A stretch of DNA of 64,000 nucleotides from Medakamo hakoo. Taxonomy: Eukaryota; Chlorophyta; Trebouxiophyceae; Coccomyxaceae. Within the stretch, counting starts at the first letter, position 1; each line of letters starts with the position of its first letter. The DNA lies in the NCBI GenBank assembly GCA_026636295.1, contig CP089462.1, positions 930,001 to 994,000 of the forward strand. Direction: 5' to 3'. The notes below the pieces were generated by a model. The model was not told the DNA's origin. It did no database searches and saw nothing but the letters and a program-made list of their open reading frames with translations. A program made the position numbers and the translations under genes. Below are positions 19,975 to 30,421 of this stretch, in pieces.

Positions 19975-20625
19975 GGTTGCTGTTCGCTCCGAGAGAGAAG
20001 TCGCTGCAGGCGTCCGACGCGGCAGCGTTCGAAGCTCTCTCAAAACACGGGGCCTGGGGAAGGAGGGTGGAAGAGGTGGGAGCGCGCGCGCGTGAGAGAG
20101 AGGAGAGGGTCCCCCCCGCAGCGCAAGCGCGAAAAACGAGGCGAACGGAAAAAAAACGCCAACGCCGGCGAGCGCGGCCTCGGCCTCCTCGCACCACGCG
20201 TGAGACCCACCGCGTCCTCGCATGCGTCTGGCCCGCGGGCGAGGGCGTGGAGCGTGGGCGCCCACGCGCGGCGGGGCGGTTCGTGTGTGCGCGTTGCCCT
20301 CGCGCGCTGTCCGTCCATTGGCGACCCAACGGCGGCCTGCCCTCCACTGCTTTCGCCCTCCCACCTCTCGGACGAAAAGGAGGGGCCACGGGGATGCCAA
20401 CGGCGTGGTCGCGAGGGCGTGAGCGGTGCAAAAACCGGCGGCCTGCGTGTTTTCTCTCACCTGTCTGTCGAAAAAAAACAGAGACTGAGGGCGGCCGGTG
20501 CTCAACCTTGTTGCAACCCTTCCACCCAGCATGTGCTGTCCGCCCTCCCGCCGGGGCCTCATCATTCTTTTCTACCACGCCTCCGCCGGCGCAAAAGCAA
20601 GGCCTTTCCTTACACGCAGCGGTCG
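19975..20625. other. Intergenic stretch, no gene supported
   Basis: About 650 bp between the PUG-domain gene start and the 3' end of the next minus-strand gene. It contains CT-rich and GA-rich tracts and a CCCCCC run near 20111. Open frames here lack family motifs and have biased composition. It probably holds the PUG gene promoter and the 3' untranslated region of the CPCG zinc-finger-like gene. Confidence 0.55.
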
Positions 20626-21177
20626 TCACGCACACAGAGACACCACGCCGGCCTCGGCCGCGTCAGCGGCCGCCCCGCCGCCAGTCGCGCCGCCAGTAGG
20701 GCCGCCGCCAGCCGCGCCGCCAGTAGGGCCGCCGCCCAGGCCCTCCCACGGCGCCGGCTTCTTTTTTGCCTCACCGCCCGCCGCCTCGACGCCATGACCC
20801 GCGATCCTCGCGGCCTCAGCTATGGCCGCGGACACGGCGGCGCGGAGGTTCATCGCGGATATGTTGGGGCGCTTGCCACCCCGCACCTGGCTCGCGACAA
20901 ACGGCAAAAAGTGTTGGGAAACCAGGAAGGTGTCGCCCGCCCCCGCAGACTCCAGCAAGCCGCGCGTTTCTTTCGCTTTCTTGATAAGCTTACGGCTGGA
21001 TTGGTAGCAACTGGAGCAATACTTGATGTTGTGCTGGGCATCATAGTGGTGGCCCGTGTCGAAGCCATTGCCGCAAGGGCAGCGCTGCTGAACAGGGTTG
21101 GCAGGCCCCGCCTCGCCGGCGCCGTCCCCGTCATCCCCAGGTCCCGGGGGAGCAACGCGGCCGTCGTCTCCGTCCAT
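20626..21177 (-). CDS. Small zinc-ribbon-like protein with CPCG motif, unrecognised
   Basis: Single exon, 183 residues from the ATG at 21177. An acidic Gly/Asp-rich N-terminus is followed by RCPCGNGFDTGHHYDAQHN and IKYCSSCYQSSRKLIKKAKE. Two CxC/CxxC pairs plus several His make a treble-clef or zinc-ribbon-like site at residues 32-60. A helical segment follows (TFLVSQHFLPFVASQVRGGK). The C-terminus ends in a short Gly/Pro/Thr repeat encoded by a 24-27 bp imperfect tandem repeat at about 20677-20727. I do not recognise the family. It is divergent from the gene at 21325, which also starts with a CPCG-type motif; 147 bp separate the two start codons. Confidence 0.6.
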   Translation of the reverse strand: MDGDDGRVAPPGPGDDGDGAGEAGPANPVQQRCPCGNGFDTGHHYDAQHNIKYCSSCYQSSRKLIKKAKETRGLLESAGAGDTFLVSQHFLPFVASQVRGGKRPNISAMNLRAAVSAAIAEAARIAGHGVEAAGGEAKKKPAPWEGLGGGPTGGAAGGGPTGGATGGGAAADAAEAGVVSLCA

Positions 21178-21324
21178 GGTTGTGCAGATGGAGGTGTGGG
21201 TGGTTGTTTGTGTCAGCCGCCGGGTTTTATGTGTGAGTGCTCTTTTTTTGGGCGTTGGGTTTTGTGTGTGAGCAAGTGTGAGCGGAGCGACAGACCAACA
21301 AAAAAAAAATCATCATCCAGCGTC

Positions 21325-21921
21325 ATGGTGCTGACCTGCCCGTGTGGCGAAAAGATGAAAAATTTAAATAATGCGGGTCGGACCTTAAAGCGCCGGCCCC
21401 CTGAAGAGCATGAAGTGCCAGTAGCCGCTGCCACCGCTATTAAAGTGGCGGAACGCTGGGCGCGGCGGTCTGCAGACGCCGCGGAAGCCGAAGCGGCGGC
21501 GGCCGCGGCCGCGGCCGCGGCCGCGGGCGAGGCCAAACCCACCATCGCCGAAATTTTCGGCACCGCTGTCCCCGCCGACCTTGCTTCGCTTCCGCCACTG
21601 GTGAGCGGGGACACGATCCTGCGGGCCCGGTCCGCGTCGGAGGTCCTTGGCGTGCGCTTTTCCATGGACCGTGCCGGCGGCGGAGATGGAGGTGGCCGTA
21701 GGGGGGCCAATGAGTTGGCCAGCGGTCGTCAGTTCTTCACGGACCTGCAAGTCGCGCGCGTTGTGAAAGCCACCCGCTGCTCCCTGGCCGAGGCTGTACA
21801 CTTCTTGGGCATGGCGGACGGCGACGTGGACCGTGCTGTGAGTCTGGCGACCGGCGGCGGCGGTGGCGGCGGTGGCGGAGCGGCGGCGGCGGGCGGCGGC
21901 GGCGGCGGTGGTGGTGGGTGA
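21325..21921 (+). CDS. Small protein with N-terminal CPCG motif and UBA-like C-terminus, unrecognised
   Basis: Single exon, 198 residues from the ATG at 21325 (MVLTCPCGEKMKNLNNAGRT). Only two Cys occur, in CPCG near the N-terminus, followed by a basic stretch, an Ala run (from a ggccgc repeat near 21500) and the moderately conserved-looking TIAEIFGTAVPADLASLPPL. Residues 145-175 (QVARVVKATRCSLAEAVHFL, then GDVDRAVSLA) have the three-helix pattern of a UBA domain. The end is a poly-Gly/Ala tail. No known family identified. A ubiquitin-binding role would be inference from the UBA-like pattern alone. Confidence 0.5.
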   Translation: MVLTCPCGEKMKNLNNAGRTLKRRPPEEHEVPVAAATAIKVAERWARRSADAAEAEAAAAAAAAAAAGEAKPTIAEIFGTAVPADLASLPPLVSGDTILRARSASEVLGVRFSMDRAGGGDGGGRRGANELASGRQFFTDLQVARVVKATRCSLAEAVHFLGMADGDVDRAVSLATGGGGGGGGGAAAAGGGGGGGGG

Positions 21922-21991
21922 GGTCTGGGCGCCACGATTCGGCAGTGCCGTATTTTGTATTTCCCTTTTTCTTGGAGAGAGCGCACACCGA

Positions 21992-23163
21992 TCAGTAACA
22001 CGTCGGGGGAGTCCATTTCTCCACGGCATCGACGCGGGCAAAGCCCGCGCCCGTGCCGTGGATGCCGCACGAGTCGCCCTCCGCGACCGACGCTTCGGTG
22101 TAGCCGTCCCCGCGCCGGCGGCGCAGGTTGTTGTCCCAGGTGCGGAACCAGGCGTAGTAGCCGCCCTTGAGGGCGACCAGGTTGACGTAGCCCGCGTCGT
22201 CCAGCATGCCCAGGGCGTCCATGGAGTACGACTTGCCGTCGGAGCACGCGACCATCAGCTTGGTCTCCTTGTCCGGGAAGCGCTTCTCCACCTGGGCGAT
22301 GAAGTCCGGGTTCTCCTCGCGGACGACGACCTTCTTGTTGACTTCCGGGTCGTACACCCGCTTCGACGTGTACGGCGAGATGTTGACGCAGCCCTTGAAC
22401 TTGCCGACCTCGTCCAGCTCCAGGGCCGGGCGCACGTCCAGGTAGACGTACCCGCCGTCGGAGTACAGGGCCTGTGTGTGCGTGTTAGAGTGTGCGGGTG
22501 TGTGTGTGTGTGTGTGTGGGGGGGGGGCGTGCGTGCGTGCGTGCGTGAGTGTGCGGTCGTCCGTCGTGTGTGTTTGGACGCACACAAAGGGAGGACGCGG
22601 CCACAAAAAAAAGAGGGCGGGCGGGTGGTCGTTTTTGGGTGGGAGGTTGAGCAGGGGGTCGCTGCCTCACCCTTTCCGCCGAGTCTCCAACGCGGGCGTG
22701 AAGAAACTCCCCCCCCTCCGTGGCGCCGATCCAGGCGCACACACCCATCTCCCCTCGACGGGCTAGGGCTCAGTGATCGTCATTCCAGTGTAGAGGCGGT
22801 CAAATGCACGCCAAGCGCCGGCCACGCCCTTGCACACGGCCGCGGACGAATGTTTGCGCGCCGTGTGCTTGGCCAGCGGCCGTGCACCGCGCTCCCCCAA
22901 TCACTTTTTCTCGCTCCGCCCGCACGTCCCATCCGTCCCTCATCCCACCCCGAATCACTCACCCGGGCCTCCTCCACGTCCGCAATCATCTTGTCCGGGA
23001 AGGCTTCCAGCGTCTCCGCAACAAAGTCCGGGTCCGGGTAGGCGCGAATGCCGGCGCGGACGGCGACGGCGCGCAGCGAGCGCGCAGACGCCGGGCGGGC
23101 GGCGCGGACGGCCGGACGGGCGGCCACAACGGGCCGGGCCGTGGAGCGCAGGGCAAAGGACAT
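21992..23163 (-). CDS. Plastid rhodanese-domain (sulfurtransferase-like) protein
   Basis: Two exons, 23163-22963 and 22471-21992, phase 0, 226 residues. Exon 1 gives a transit peptide (MSFALRSTARPVVAARPAVR, then RAARPASARSLRAVAVRAG). The rhodanese fold has GGYVYLDVRPALELDEVGKF, VNISPYTSKRVYDP, ENPDFIAQVEKRFPDKE and LMVACSDGKSYSMDAL with the active-site Cys. It ends KGGYYAWFRTWDNNLRRRRG and a Gly-rich tail. The sequence KKVVVREENPDFIAQVE is close to plant plastid rhodanese STR14. A thiosulfate sulfurtransferase or sulfur-carrier role is inferred from the family. The 491-bp intron contains a (GT)n tract at about 22497-22518. Confidence 0.85.
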
Positions 23164-23291
23164 GGTTGGGATGAGTCGCGCGGGCTGCCTGGTGTCCGAG
23201 GTCGCGTGCGTGCGTGGGCGGTGCGGGTGCGAGTGAGAGCGTTTGCGGTGTGTGAAGCACGGAAGAAAACGCAAAACCCTCGTGCTGCCGT

Positions 23292-25528
23292 CTACAAGAC
23301 TCCCACTCCATCGCCCGTTAACGCCGCCCGTAACACCGCTGCTTCCGCGCGCACATCCGGCGTCGGCACCACCCAGGCCGGGCCTGTTGTGTTTGTGAAG
23401 GGAAAGAAACGTGTGTGAGGAGAAACGCACGCACCCCCCCCCTCCATCCCCCAGTCCATGTGCCCATCTTCTTTCCTCGCACCTTGCACGGGCAGCCACG
23501 CGCCGTCCACGCCCGCGGCGTTCACAGCCGCCAGCAAAGCCGCCGCGTCCCGGGCGTCCCGGGGCACCGCCCAGTCCTGGCCGGGTGGGCAGCCGCCGCG
23601 TGGCGCGCCAGGGCGGACGGCGGGCAGAGACCAGGGCGCCGCGCCAGCGCCGCGCGGGCGGCACGCCGCGGGCCGTGGCGGGTCGGCCTGCCCGCACGGC
23701 AGTGCCACCCACCGCCCTCCCGCCGCCGCGCTGAACAGGGCACACAAGCCAGACCCCGGCGGAGGCGCGGGCGGGTCCGGCCGGCGTAAAATCACCCGGC
23801 GCACCCAGGCCGCGACGGCGGCGGCCGCGCGGGCAAAGGGGTTAGTCGGCGGCGGCGGCGGCGGCGGGCGCGGCGCGGCAAAGGGCTGGCCCTCGCCCCA
23901 CGTCCACACGCCCGCCGCCGCCCGCGCGGGCGTGATGGCGTCCGGCGACGGCATGTTGACCGCGCAGGCCGAGACGCGAGGCAAGGTGGCCTCGTCCAGG
24001 ATGGGGCTGTGTGTTTGGATGGGGAGCGGCGGGGGTGGGTGGGTTGGTGGGGGTGCGTGAGAGAGGAGGCGTGCGGGCCGACCGCTCCCCCCCCCCCCCC
24101 TTCTCTCCCCGACACACGCAACTCGTTGTCTTCCCGCCACTCGAACTCGCAGTTGAGCGGGCCGTACTGCAGCTCGCAGCTGATGAGGCGCATGATGCGC
24201 CCGCCGCCCGCACACCGCCGGCCTTCCCCCGGGGAGCAGCCCGCGCGGGCGCCGCACTCGGCGTCGCACGCGGGCGGGCCAGCAAAGCCAGCCAGCGGCG
24301 GCTCGGCCCACCCGCACATGCCCGCGTCGCCCGACCGCGGGAACGCGAAGCCCGCCATGGCCGGGCCGTAGTCTGTTCCCGAGACGATGACGACCCGTTT
24401 CCCGGCCGCGGCCAAGGCAGCAGCCGATGGCCAGGCCTGCGGCGGAGGGGCGGGCGTGGGTGGCGGGCCGCCAAAAAACCGGCGGCGCGCGCGGCGGGCC
24501 TGCTCCACCTCCGCCGCCGCCGTCCGGGCGGCCACCCATTTCGCGTGGTCGCCCGGCGTGTAGATGGAGCCAGGCGGCAGGTTGGCTTCCAACTGGGCTT
24601 GGAGTGCCGGCAGCGCGCCCCACTTCTCCAGGTCGGGCTGGTTGTCCAGGTAAATCACCACGACGCGCGCGCTGTGGGCGCCCGTGCCATTCGCCAGCCA
24701 CGCGCCCACTTCCGCCACGGCATCGCTGAACAGGCGCTGGTCCGTGGCCGGGATGGACGACAAAGAGGGCGAACACCCGACCGTCTCCACGTCCCACTTG
24801 AAGGGGCGGCGGAGCAGGCGGGCGACGGCGTTGAGGGCGGAGACGAAGCGGTCCAGCGCGGGGGAGGCGAACCCGCCGCAGTGCGCGATCCGCAGGCCGC
24901 CCGCCACCCAGTGCACGTCCAGCTCCACCGCGCGCACTCCCAGCCGCAGCTGGTCCGTCAGGGACAGGGCCTGGTTGTGGGTGCGCAGGACGGAGCCCGG
25001 GCGCACCCACCGAATCCAGCGGAAGAACGCGGAAAAGGCCGGGTCAAGCGCGCCATACCCGTCGGCCAGGCTGATGGCGGCGTTGTGCGAGCCTGGGAGG
25101 TACGCGTCGCACAGGGAAGAAGACGTGGCCGCGAGGTCGTCCTGCGTGGAGAGCGCGTGGGCGAGCCAGGGCGGGACGGCGACGGACCCGCGCCCGCAGA
25201 CCGGGCTGCACCGCCCGGCGGAGTCGCACCAGGTGGCCTGGGTGCACTGCACGCCGGGCACGGGCGACGCATCGGACAGCGGTGGCGTCTCCGCTCCTTC
25301 GCCCGCGCCCTCGTCATCCCACCAGCAAAGATCAGCGGCTTCCTCAGCCGTCATGCCGGCGGCCAACGCGGCGGCGGGAGGGACGGACGGGCAGGGAGAG
25401 CTCGCGGAAGGCGCAAAGGCATTCGCCACCGACGCGAGTTCCAGCGCGCCGCCCGGACCCGCGCCCGCACCCGCCGCGGCCGCCAGGGCCAGGGCGGTGG
25501 CGAGGCGCAGGATGTGGCTGAGCCACAT
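23292..25528 (-). CDS. Secreted PI-PLC-X-domain-like protein
   Basis: Three exons: 25528 to about 24114, 24006-23483 and 23383-23292. The second intron is unambiguous (phase 1). At the first intron the donor may be after 24114 or after 24123; both fit the phase. The start MWLSHILRLATALALAAAAG is a signal peptide. The fold has LPGSHNAAISLADGYG with the catalytic His region, LTDQLRLGVRAVELDVHWVA, IAHCGG and KWDVETVGCSPSL, all PI-PLC-X landmarks, then FEWREDN and SACAVNMPSPDAITPARAAA with VWTWGEGQPF. These resemble fungal and algal PLC-like phosphodiesterases. Many Cys in pairs fit an extracellular protein. The C-terminus is a Cys-containing extension. Hydrolysis of a phosphoinositide or GPI head group is inference. 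Confidence 0.75.
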
Positions 25529-25802
25529 GGCCAGCCCCCGTGTCGGAAAAGAGGGGAAGAGCCCGCGCGACGGCGTCCCTCTCTCGAAAAAAGCAAGAGT
25601 GTGGGCGTCGGTCCAGCGCGCGCTCCCCCCCGACGCACCCCTCTCACCCCTCCTCGATGGAAGGAAAAGAAAGAAAAAGGACGGTGCGGACAAAAGCGAT
25701 GTGGTCTTTTGCACAGGGCCAGGCATGGCCCTCGCAGTGCGGGAGTGCGGCGTGGACATGCCACGCCGCCCCTCCCCCTCCCCGCCCCCCGCCCCAGTCC
25801 CC

Positions 25803-27547
25803 TCACTGCACCACGCACGCGCACCCGCCACCCTCTCCCCCGCCCCCACCATCCGGCCGCGCGACTTTTCCTAGCACGCCCTCCAACGCGGTCACCACCT
25901 CTTCAAAGGCCGGTCGCCGCTCCGGGTCCGGGTCCCAGCACTGTTCGATGACGGCCCGCACGGGCCCCGCCCACACCTTGGTCCCTGGGCCGCCGCCGCC
26001 TTCCCCGCGCAAGATGCGGAGGGGCGGGCGCCGGTCAAACAGCGCGGCCTGGCGCGCGGCCTCGACGGGGTCCTCGCCCGCGAAGGGCGGGACGTGCTCA
26101 AACAGCTGGTACGCGATCATGGAAAAGGAGTAGACGTCGACTTTGTTGTTGTAGGGTTCGTGGCGGAAGACTTCAGGGGCCATGTAGCTGTATGGTTTTT
26201 GGCGTGTGTGTGTAAGAGTGTGTTTTGTTTTGGGGAGGGATGGACACTGGGGTGGGTGGGATGGAAGCGGAGGGAGAACGCGCGCCACCACCCCGGCATC
26301 CCCGCTCTTCCTCCCTCCCGCACCGCCTCCCCGCCTCCCCCAACACCGCACCGGTACGAGCCCGTCTCGCCCGTCAGCTTGAACTTTGAGTCCAGGTCAA
26401 AGCCCGCGTGCTTGTCGGCTTTCGGCAGGGATTTGGACAGGCCAAAGTCGGCGAGCTTGACCGTGCCCGCGTCCGCCACGAGGCGGCCGCGGGACAGGTA
26501 GGACGACCCGCCGACCATCAGGTTGCCGGGCTTCAAGTCGCGGTGGACAATGGCGCCCTGCTTGCGGGCGTGCAGGTAGGCCAGCCCGCGGGCGGTGTCC
26601 AGGGCCACCTCCAGCGCGCGGCGGGGCGTGAACCCGCCGGTCGCCCCGCTCGGCCCCGGGCGCAGCGCGTCCGCCACGCTCCCGCCGCACATCAGCTCCG
26701 TCACCAGGACGTACGGCGTGGTCTTCGTGCAGGCGCCCAAGAACTGGACGGCGTTCGGGTGGTGCACGCGGCGCAGGACCTCGATCTCCGCCCGGAAGTC
26801 GCCGAGCGCGATGCCCGTCGACGCTTTCAACACTTTGGCCGCGACCTTGGTGCCGTGCCACAGCGCGGCGTGCACGACCCCGAATTCGCCCTCCCCGATT
26901 TTGTTTTGGAGGACGAGGGTGGACGGATCGATTTCCCAGTCCGGGTCGAGGGCGAAGCCCGGGTCCAGGGGCAGGGGCGCGGCCCGGCCGAGCGCCGAGT
27001 CGGCAAACGGCAGCAGCGCCCCGCCCTCCCACACCTTGCCGCCCTTGGAAATGAGCAGCTTGGCCACCTCGGAAAACTCGCCGCGCGCCGCGTCTTCCAG
27101 TGGGGTGCGTTTGAAGCGGTCCAGCGCGTTGACGGCCGCGCCCTGGGCCAGCAGCCATTCCGTCACTTTGTAGCACCCCTCGCTCGCGGCCAGGTGGAGC
27201 GGCGTGCGCTTGTCGTAATCGCAGCACGCCGCGTCGCCGACCTTGAGCTTCCACAGCCTCGCGATGCGCTGACACCGGGCCAAGTCACCGACGGACGCGA
27301 AGAAAAGGAGTTCGGTGACGGCGCGCCGCTTCGCGGCCGTCTCGCCGTGGATGGACTGCGCGTCTTTGAAGTCATAATACGCCCGGTCCGCCGCGCCCGT
27401 GCCGGCGGGCGCGATGCCCAGCTCGCCCGGGTCGGCGGTCGTGGCGGTGTGGAAGGCGCCCGACCGGGCGTGGGCGGACCGGGAGCCGGACGGGTTGTTG
27501 GACAGGGAGGGCTGGGCGGGCGGCGTCTTGTCTTTGTTGCGGCGCAT
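25803..27547 (-). CDS. Ankyrin-repeat TKL-type protein kinase
   Basis: Two exons, 27547-26352 and 26187-25803, with phase-2 junction reconstructing GSYRYMAPEV; 526 residues. Residues 75-170 hold ankyrin repeats (KRTPLHLAASEGCYKVTEWL, FKRTPLEDAARGEFSEVAKL). The kinase domain starts near 220 with GEGEFGVVHAALWHGTKVAA, then AKVLKA (Lys), HPNAVQFLGA, YVLVTELMCGGSV, catalytic IVHRDLKPGNLMVGG, DFGLSKSLP and YMAPEVFRHEPYNN followed by YSFSMIAYQLFE. The order ankyrin then TKL kinase is that of plant integrin-linked-kinase-like (Raf C) kinases. The C-terminus ends CACVVQ, a Cys-containing tail close to a prenylation or acylation signal but not a strict CaaX box. Target unknown. 3' end faces the PLC gene promoter region. 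Confidence 0.9.
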
Positions 27548-28100
27548 GGTGGGGGTGGATGGCGTGGTGGTGGGTTGGCACCGAGCCGAGGTCGCAACGC
27601 AAAATGTGTGTGTTTCCCGCAAGGGCGGTTCCGGGCGTGACGCGGGTGTCAGCTCAAGCCGGCCGTCAGATACAGACGCCCGCAATCCCGCAGGGATTGA
27701 ATTGGTGGGAGGGTGGCGAGTCGTTCGGGCGCAGGCGGCCGTGGCAAGGGCGCCGGGCGGCGCGAGGGCGGCGTGAGAGATGCCGTTGCTTCCCCAACGG
27801 CTTTTTTCCAGCGGCGCCGCGGACTGAGCCCGGTCCGGAATGAGAATGGCCCGGCTGCTCGTCTACACTCAAGAGCACACGCTTGTGGTCTCGCGCGGGG
27901 AGGGTGGGCGGCGCGACTGTGCCTCACGGCTCCGCGGTCGCGGTTGCTTTTTTTTGTTCTTTCTTAGACACAAGAACAAGCCTGTAAAGGGAGAGCGGCC
28001 GCTCACTCTGCTTGACGGCCCACTCTCGGCCGTCGCGAACACTCTCACACACGCGGGCGCGCAGGCGCAGGCGCACACGCGTCCGCAGACAGCAGCAGCC
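27548..28100. promoter_or_regulatory. Divergent upstream region of the ankyrin kinase and SKIP
   Basis: 553 bp between two divergent start codons. No gene is supported; open frames here have no family motif. The segment has a lower-GC tract near 27940-27975 and ends in the CA-rich 5' leader of SKIP. No TATA box or palindrome stands out. Confidence 0.45.
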
Positions 28101-30273
28101 ATGCTGTCCAGCCTGCCCGCGCCAACCCGCGGCGGCGGCGGCGATGAAGCTGCGGGCACCGCCGGCGAGGGGCCGTCGTCGTCTGCTCGCGCTCCACCAA
28201 AGCCCGTCCGCGAGCCGCCACCCTACGGCCGCCGGGCCGGCTTCGTGCCCAAGTCCCAGGCCGACTTTGGCGATGGAGGTGCGTGTGGTGTGTGTGCGTG
28301 CTGGTGTGTGGCGTCGCTTAGCACCGGGACAGCAATTCGTTTGTTCGCCGCCGCCCGCCGCTCGGCAATTCTGGTCGCGCGGTCCCTCATCGAGGCCGCG
28401 GCCAGGATCAGCCGGCCGTCCCATCTCGGCCAGGCCTGGCCTGAGCGCGCCGTGACGGCGGGACATGACGCGGGCGCACGCACCGTCGCTTTTTGCTCCA
28501 CAGCCGCGCTCCCTTGTTTTTCACCACCACCACCACCACCCCACTGTTCCCCACTCCTTTCCAGGCGCGTTCCCGGAGATCCGGGTCGCCCAGTTCCCTC
28601 TGGACATGGGCCGGCCCGGCGCCAAGGCGGGCGGGCGGACACTGGCGTCCTCCGACCCGGCGGCCGTGGCGGCGGCGATCGCGGCGGCGGGCCGCAAGGG
28701 CAAAGGCGTGGCCGGCGCGCTGGTCCCAGCCTCGGCCCACGCGGCCCTCGTCCCCAAAGCCGACCTGCTCAACGACGCGGCGGCGCTGGCCCGCCCGGGC
28801 GCGGACGAGGTGGAAGAGTCGGTCGCCGCCACCAAAGCGGCCCTGGACGCGCTGGTGGCCGGCAAAGTCGCGGCGGCCCAGCCCAAGTCCCTGCCCAAGC
28901 CCGCGGGCGCGGCCACGCTCGTCCAGTACACGCCCGCCAACCTGGCCCGGCCGGGCGCCATGCAGCGCGTCGTCAAGATCCAGGACGCGCCCGTGGACCC
29001 GCTGCAACCGCCCAAATTCCGGCACGTCCGCGTCCCGCGCCCGGCCGGCTCCCCGCCCGCGCCCGTCATGCACTCCCCCCCCAAACCGCTGACCGCCGCG
29101 GAGCAGGCCGACTGGAACATTCCGCCCTGCGTGTCCAACTGGAAGAACGCCAAGGGGTACACGATCCCGCTGGACAAGCGCCTGGCGGCGGACGGGCGGG
29201 GCCTGGCCGAAGTCGCCATCAACGACAACTTCGCCAAGTTCGCGGAGGCGCTGTACGTCGCGGAGGGCGCTGCGCGCGAGGCCGTCGAACTGCGGGCCGC
29301 CGTCCAGCGCGAGCTGGCCGCCAAAGCCGCCGCCGCCAAGGAAGCGGAACTGCGCGAACTGGCGGCGGCGGCGCGCGCGGAGCGGGTGGGGGACCTGCCG
29401 CCGCCGCCGCCGCCGCCGCCGCCTCCGGCCGGGCCGTACCAACCGTTTGAGGGCGACCTGCCGCCGCCGCCGCCGCCGCGGCGGGCTGGGAGTGGCGGCG
29501 ACGACGCGGACGCCCTCCCACCCCCGCCGCCGCTCCCGCCCCCGCCGGCCGACGAAACGCCGGAAGAACGGTCCGCCCGGGAGCGGCGGGACGAGATCCG
29601 CGCCTCGCGCCGCCGGGAGCGCGAGCGCGAGGCACGGCTGGCCGCAGCCGACGCGCGGGCAGGCAAGAAATCAAAGTCCGCCCGCGACGCGGACCGGGAC
29701 GTGTCGGAAGCGGTTGCCCTGGGCCAAGCCCGCGTCGGAGGCGGCGCCAGGGGCGAAGCCCTGTACGACCAGCGCCTGTTCAACCGGGACGGCGGCGGGG
29801 TGGGGCAGGGCCTCGGACCCGAGGACGGGTACACCCTGTACGACAAGCCCCTGTTCGCCGACCGGTCCGCGGCGGCGGGGCTGTACCGCCCGCCCGGGGG
29901 GGAGGGTGGTGGGGACGACGACGGCGGCGGCGCGGACGAACCGTCCAACCCGCGGCGGTTCCGGGCGGACGTGGGCTTCGCGGGCGCGGAAGGCGGCGCT
30001 GCGGGCGGGAGCGGGCGCGGCGGCGGCGGCGGCGGCGGTCCGGTTGAGTTTGAGCGCGGCGGCGGCGGTCCTGCTGCCGCCGGCGCCGCGCCCGCCCCTG
30101 CGGCCGACGATCCGTTTGGCCTGGAAGCCTTTGCCGCGGCCGTGTCGTCCCGCCGCGGCGGCGGCGGCGGGCCACTGGGCGGCATCGGCGGCGGTGGTTC
30201 CATGGCCGGCGGCGGCGGCGGCGGCGAACCGTCCGACCGCAGCCGCATCGCCTTTGAAAAGGGGCGCGGGTAG
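28101..30273 (+). CDS. SNW1: SNW/SKIP splicing and transcription cofactor
   Basis: Two exons, 28101-28278 and 28565-30273, joined in phase as DGGAFPEI; 628 residues. Conserved SNW blocks are GRRAGFVPKSQADFGDGG, FPEIRVAQFPLDMG, LVQYTPANLARPGAMQRVVK, IQDAPVDPLQPPKFRH and the SNW core NIPPCVSNWKNAKGYTIPLD with the basic RLAADGR. A Pro-rich block, an Arg/Glu-rich helix (RASRRREREREARLAAADAR) and LYDQRLFNRD, GYTLYDKPLF follow, as in plant SKIP. The long Gly-rich C-terminus is a local elaboration. SKIP is a component of activated spliceosomes (Prp45 in yeast) and of transcription complexes in the nucleus. Gene is single-copy in this window and lies 30 kb from RED/IK, another spliceosome gene. Confidence 0.95.
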
Positions 30274-30421
30274 ATGATCAAGCACGAGGGCAGTGTGTGC
30301 GTGCGTGTGTGCAAACAACGAAAAGCACGCCGGCTCCTAACAAGTGAAAAGGACGCGCTCCCCCTCGCCGCCTCCCACCCATCCCACCCATCCCGCCCGT
30401 CCCGCCGTCCCCCACTGTCCG

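Noticed and set aside
19399-21921. Plus-strand frame of 840 codons running through the PUG and zinc-ribbon genes
   Set aside because: It is the antisense of two genes with family motifs and starts without a good context; only its last 198 codons (from the ATG at 21325) form a plausible protein.
22497-22560. GT/GC repeats as a possible CRISPR-like array or promoter element
   Set aside because: Simple dinucleotide repeat inside an intron; no spacers or repeat structure.
23792-25852. Upstream extension of the PLC-like protein to the ATG at 25852
   Set aside because: The extra N-terminus is poly-Gly/Arg-like translation of untranslated DNA; the ATG at 25528 gives a clean signal peptide.
27840-28260. 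Plus-strand frame upstream of SKIP
   Set aside because: No family motif; the segment is the SKIP 5' leader and the divergent promoter.
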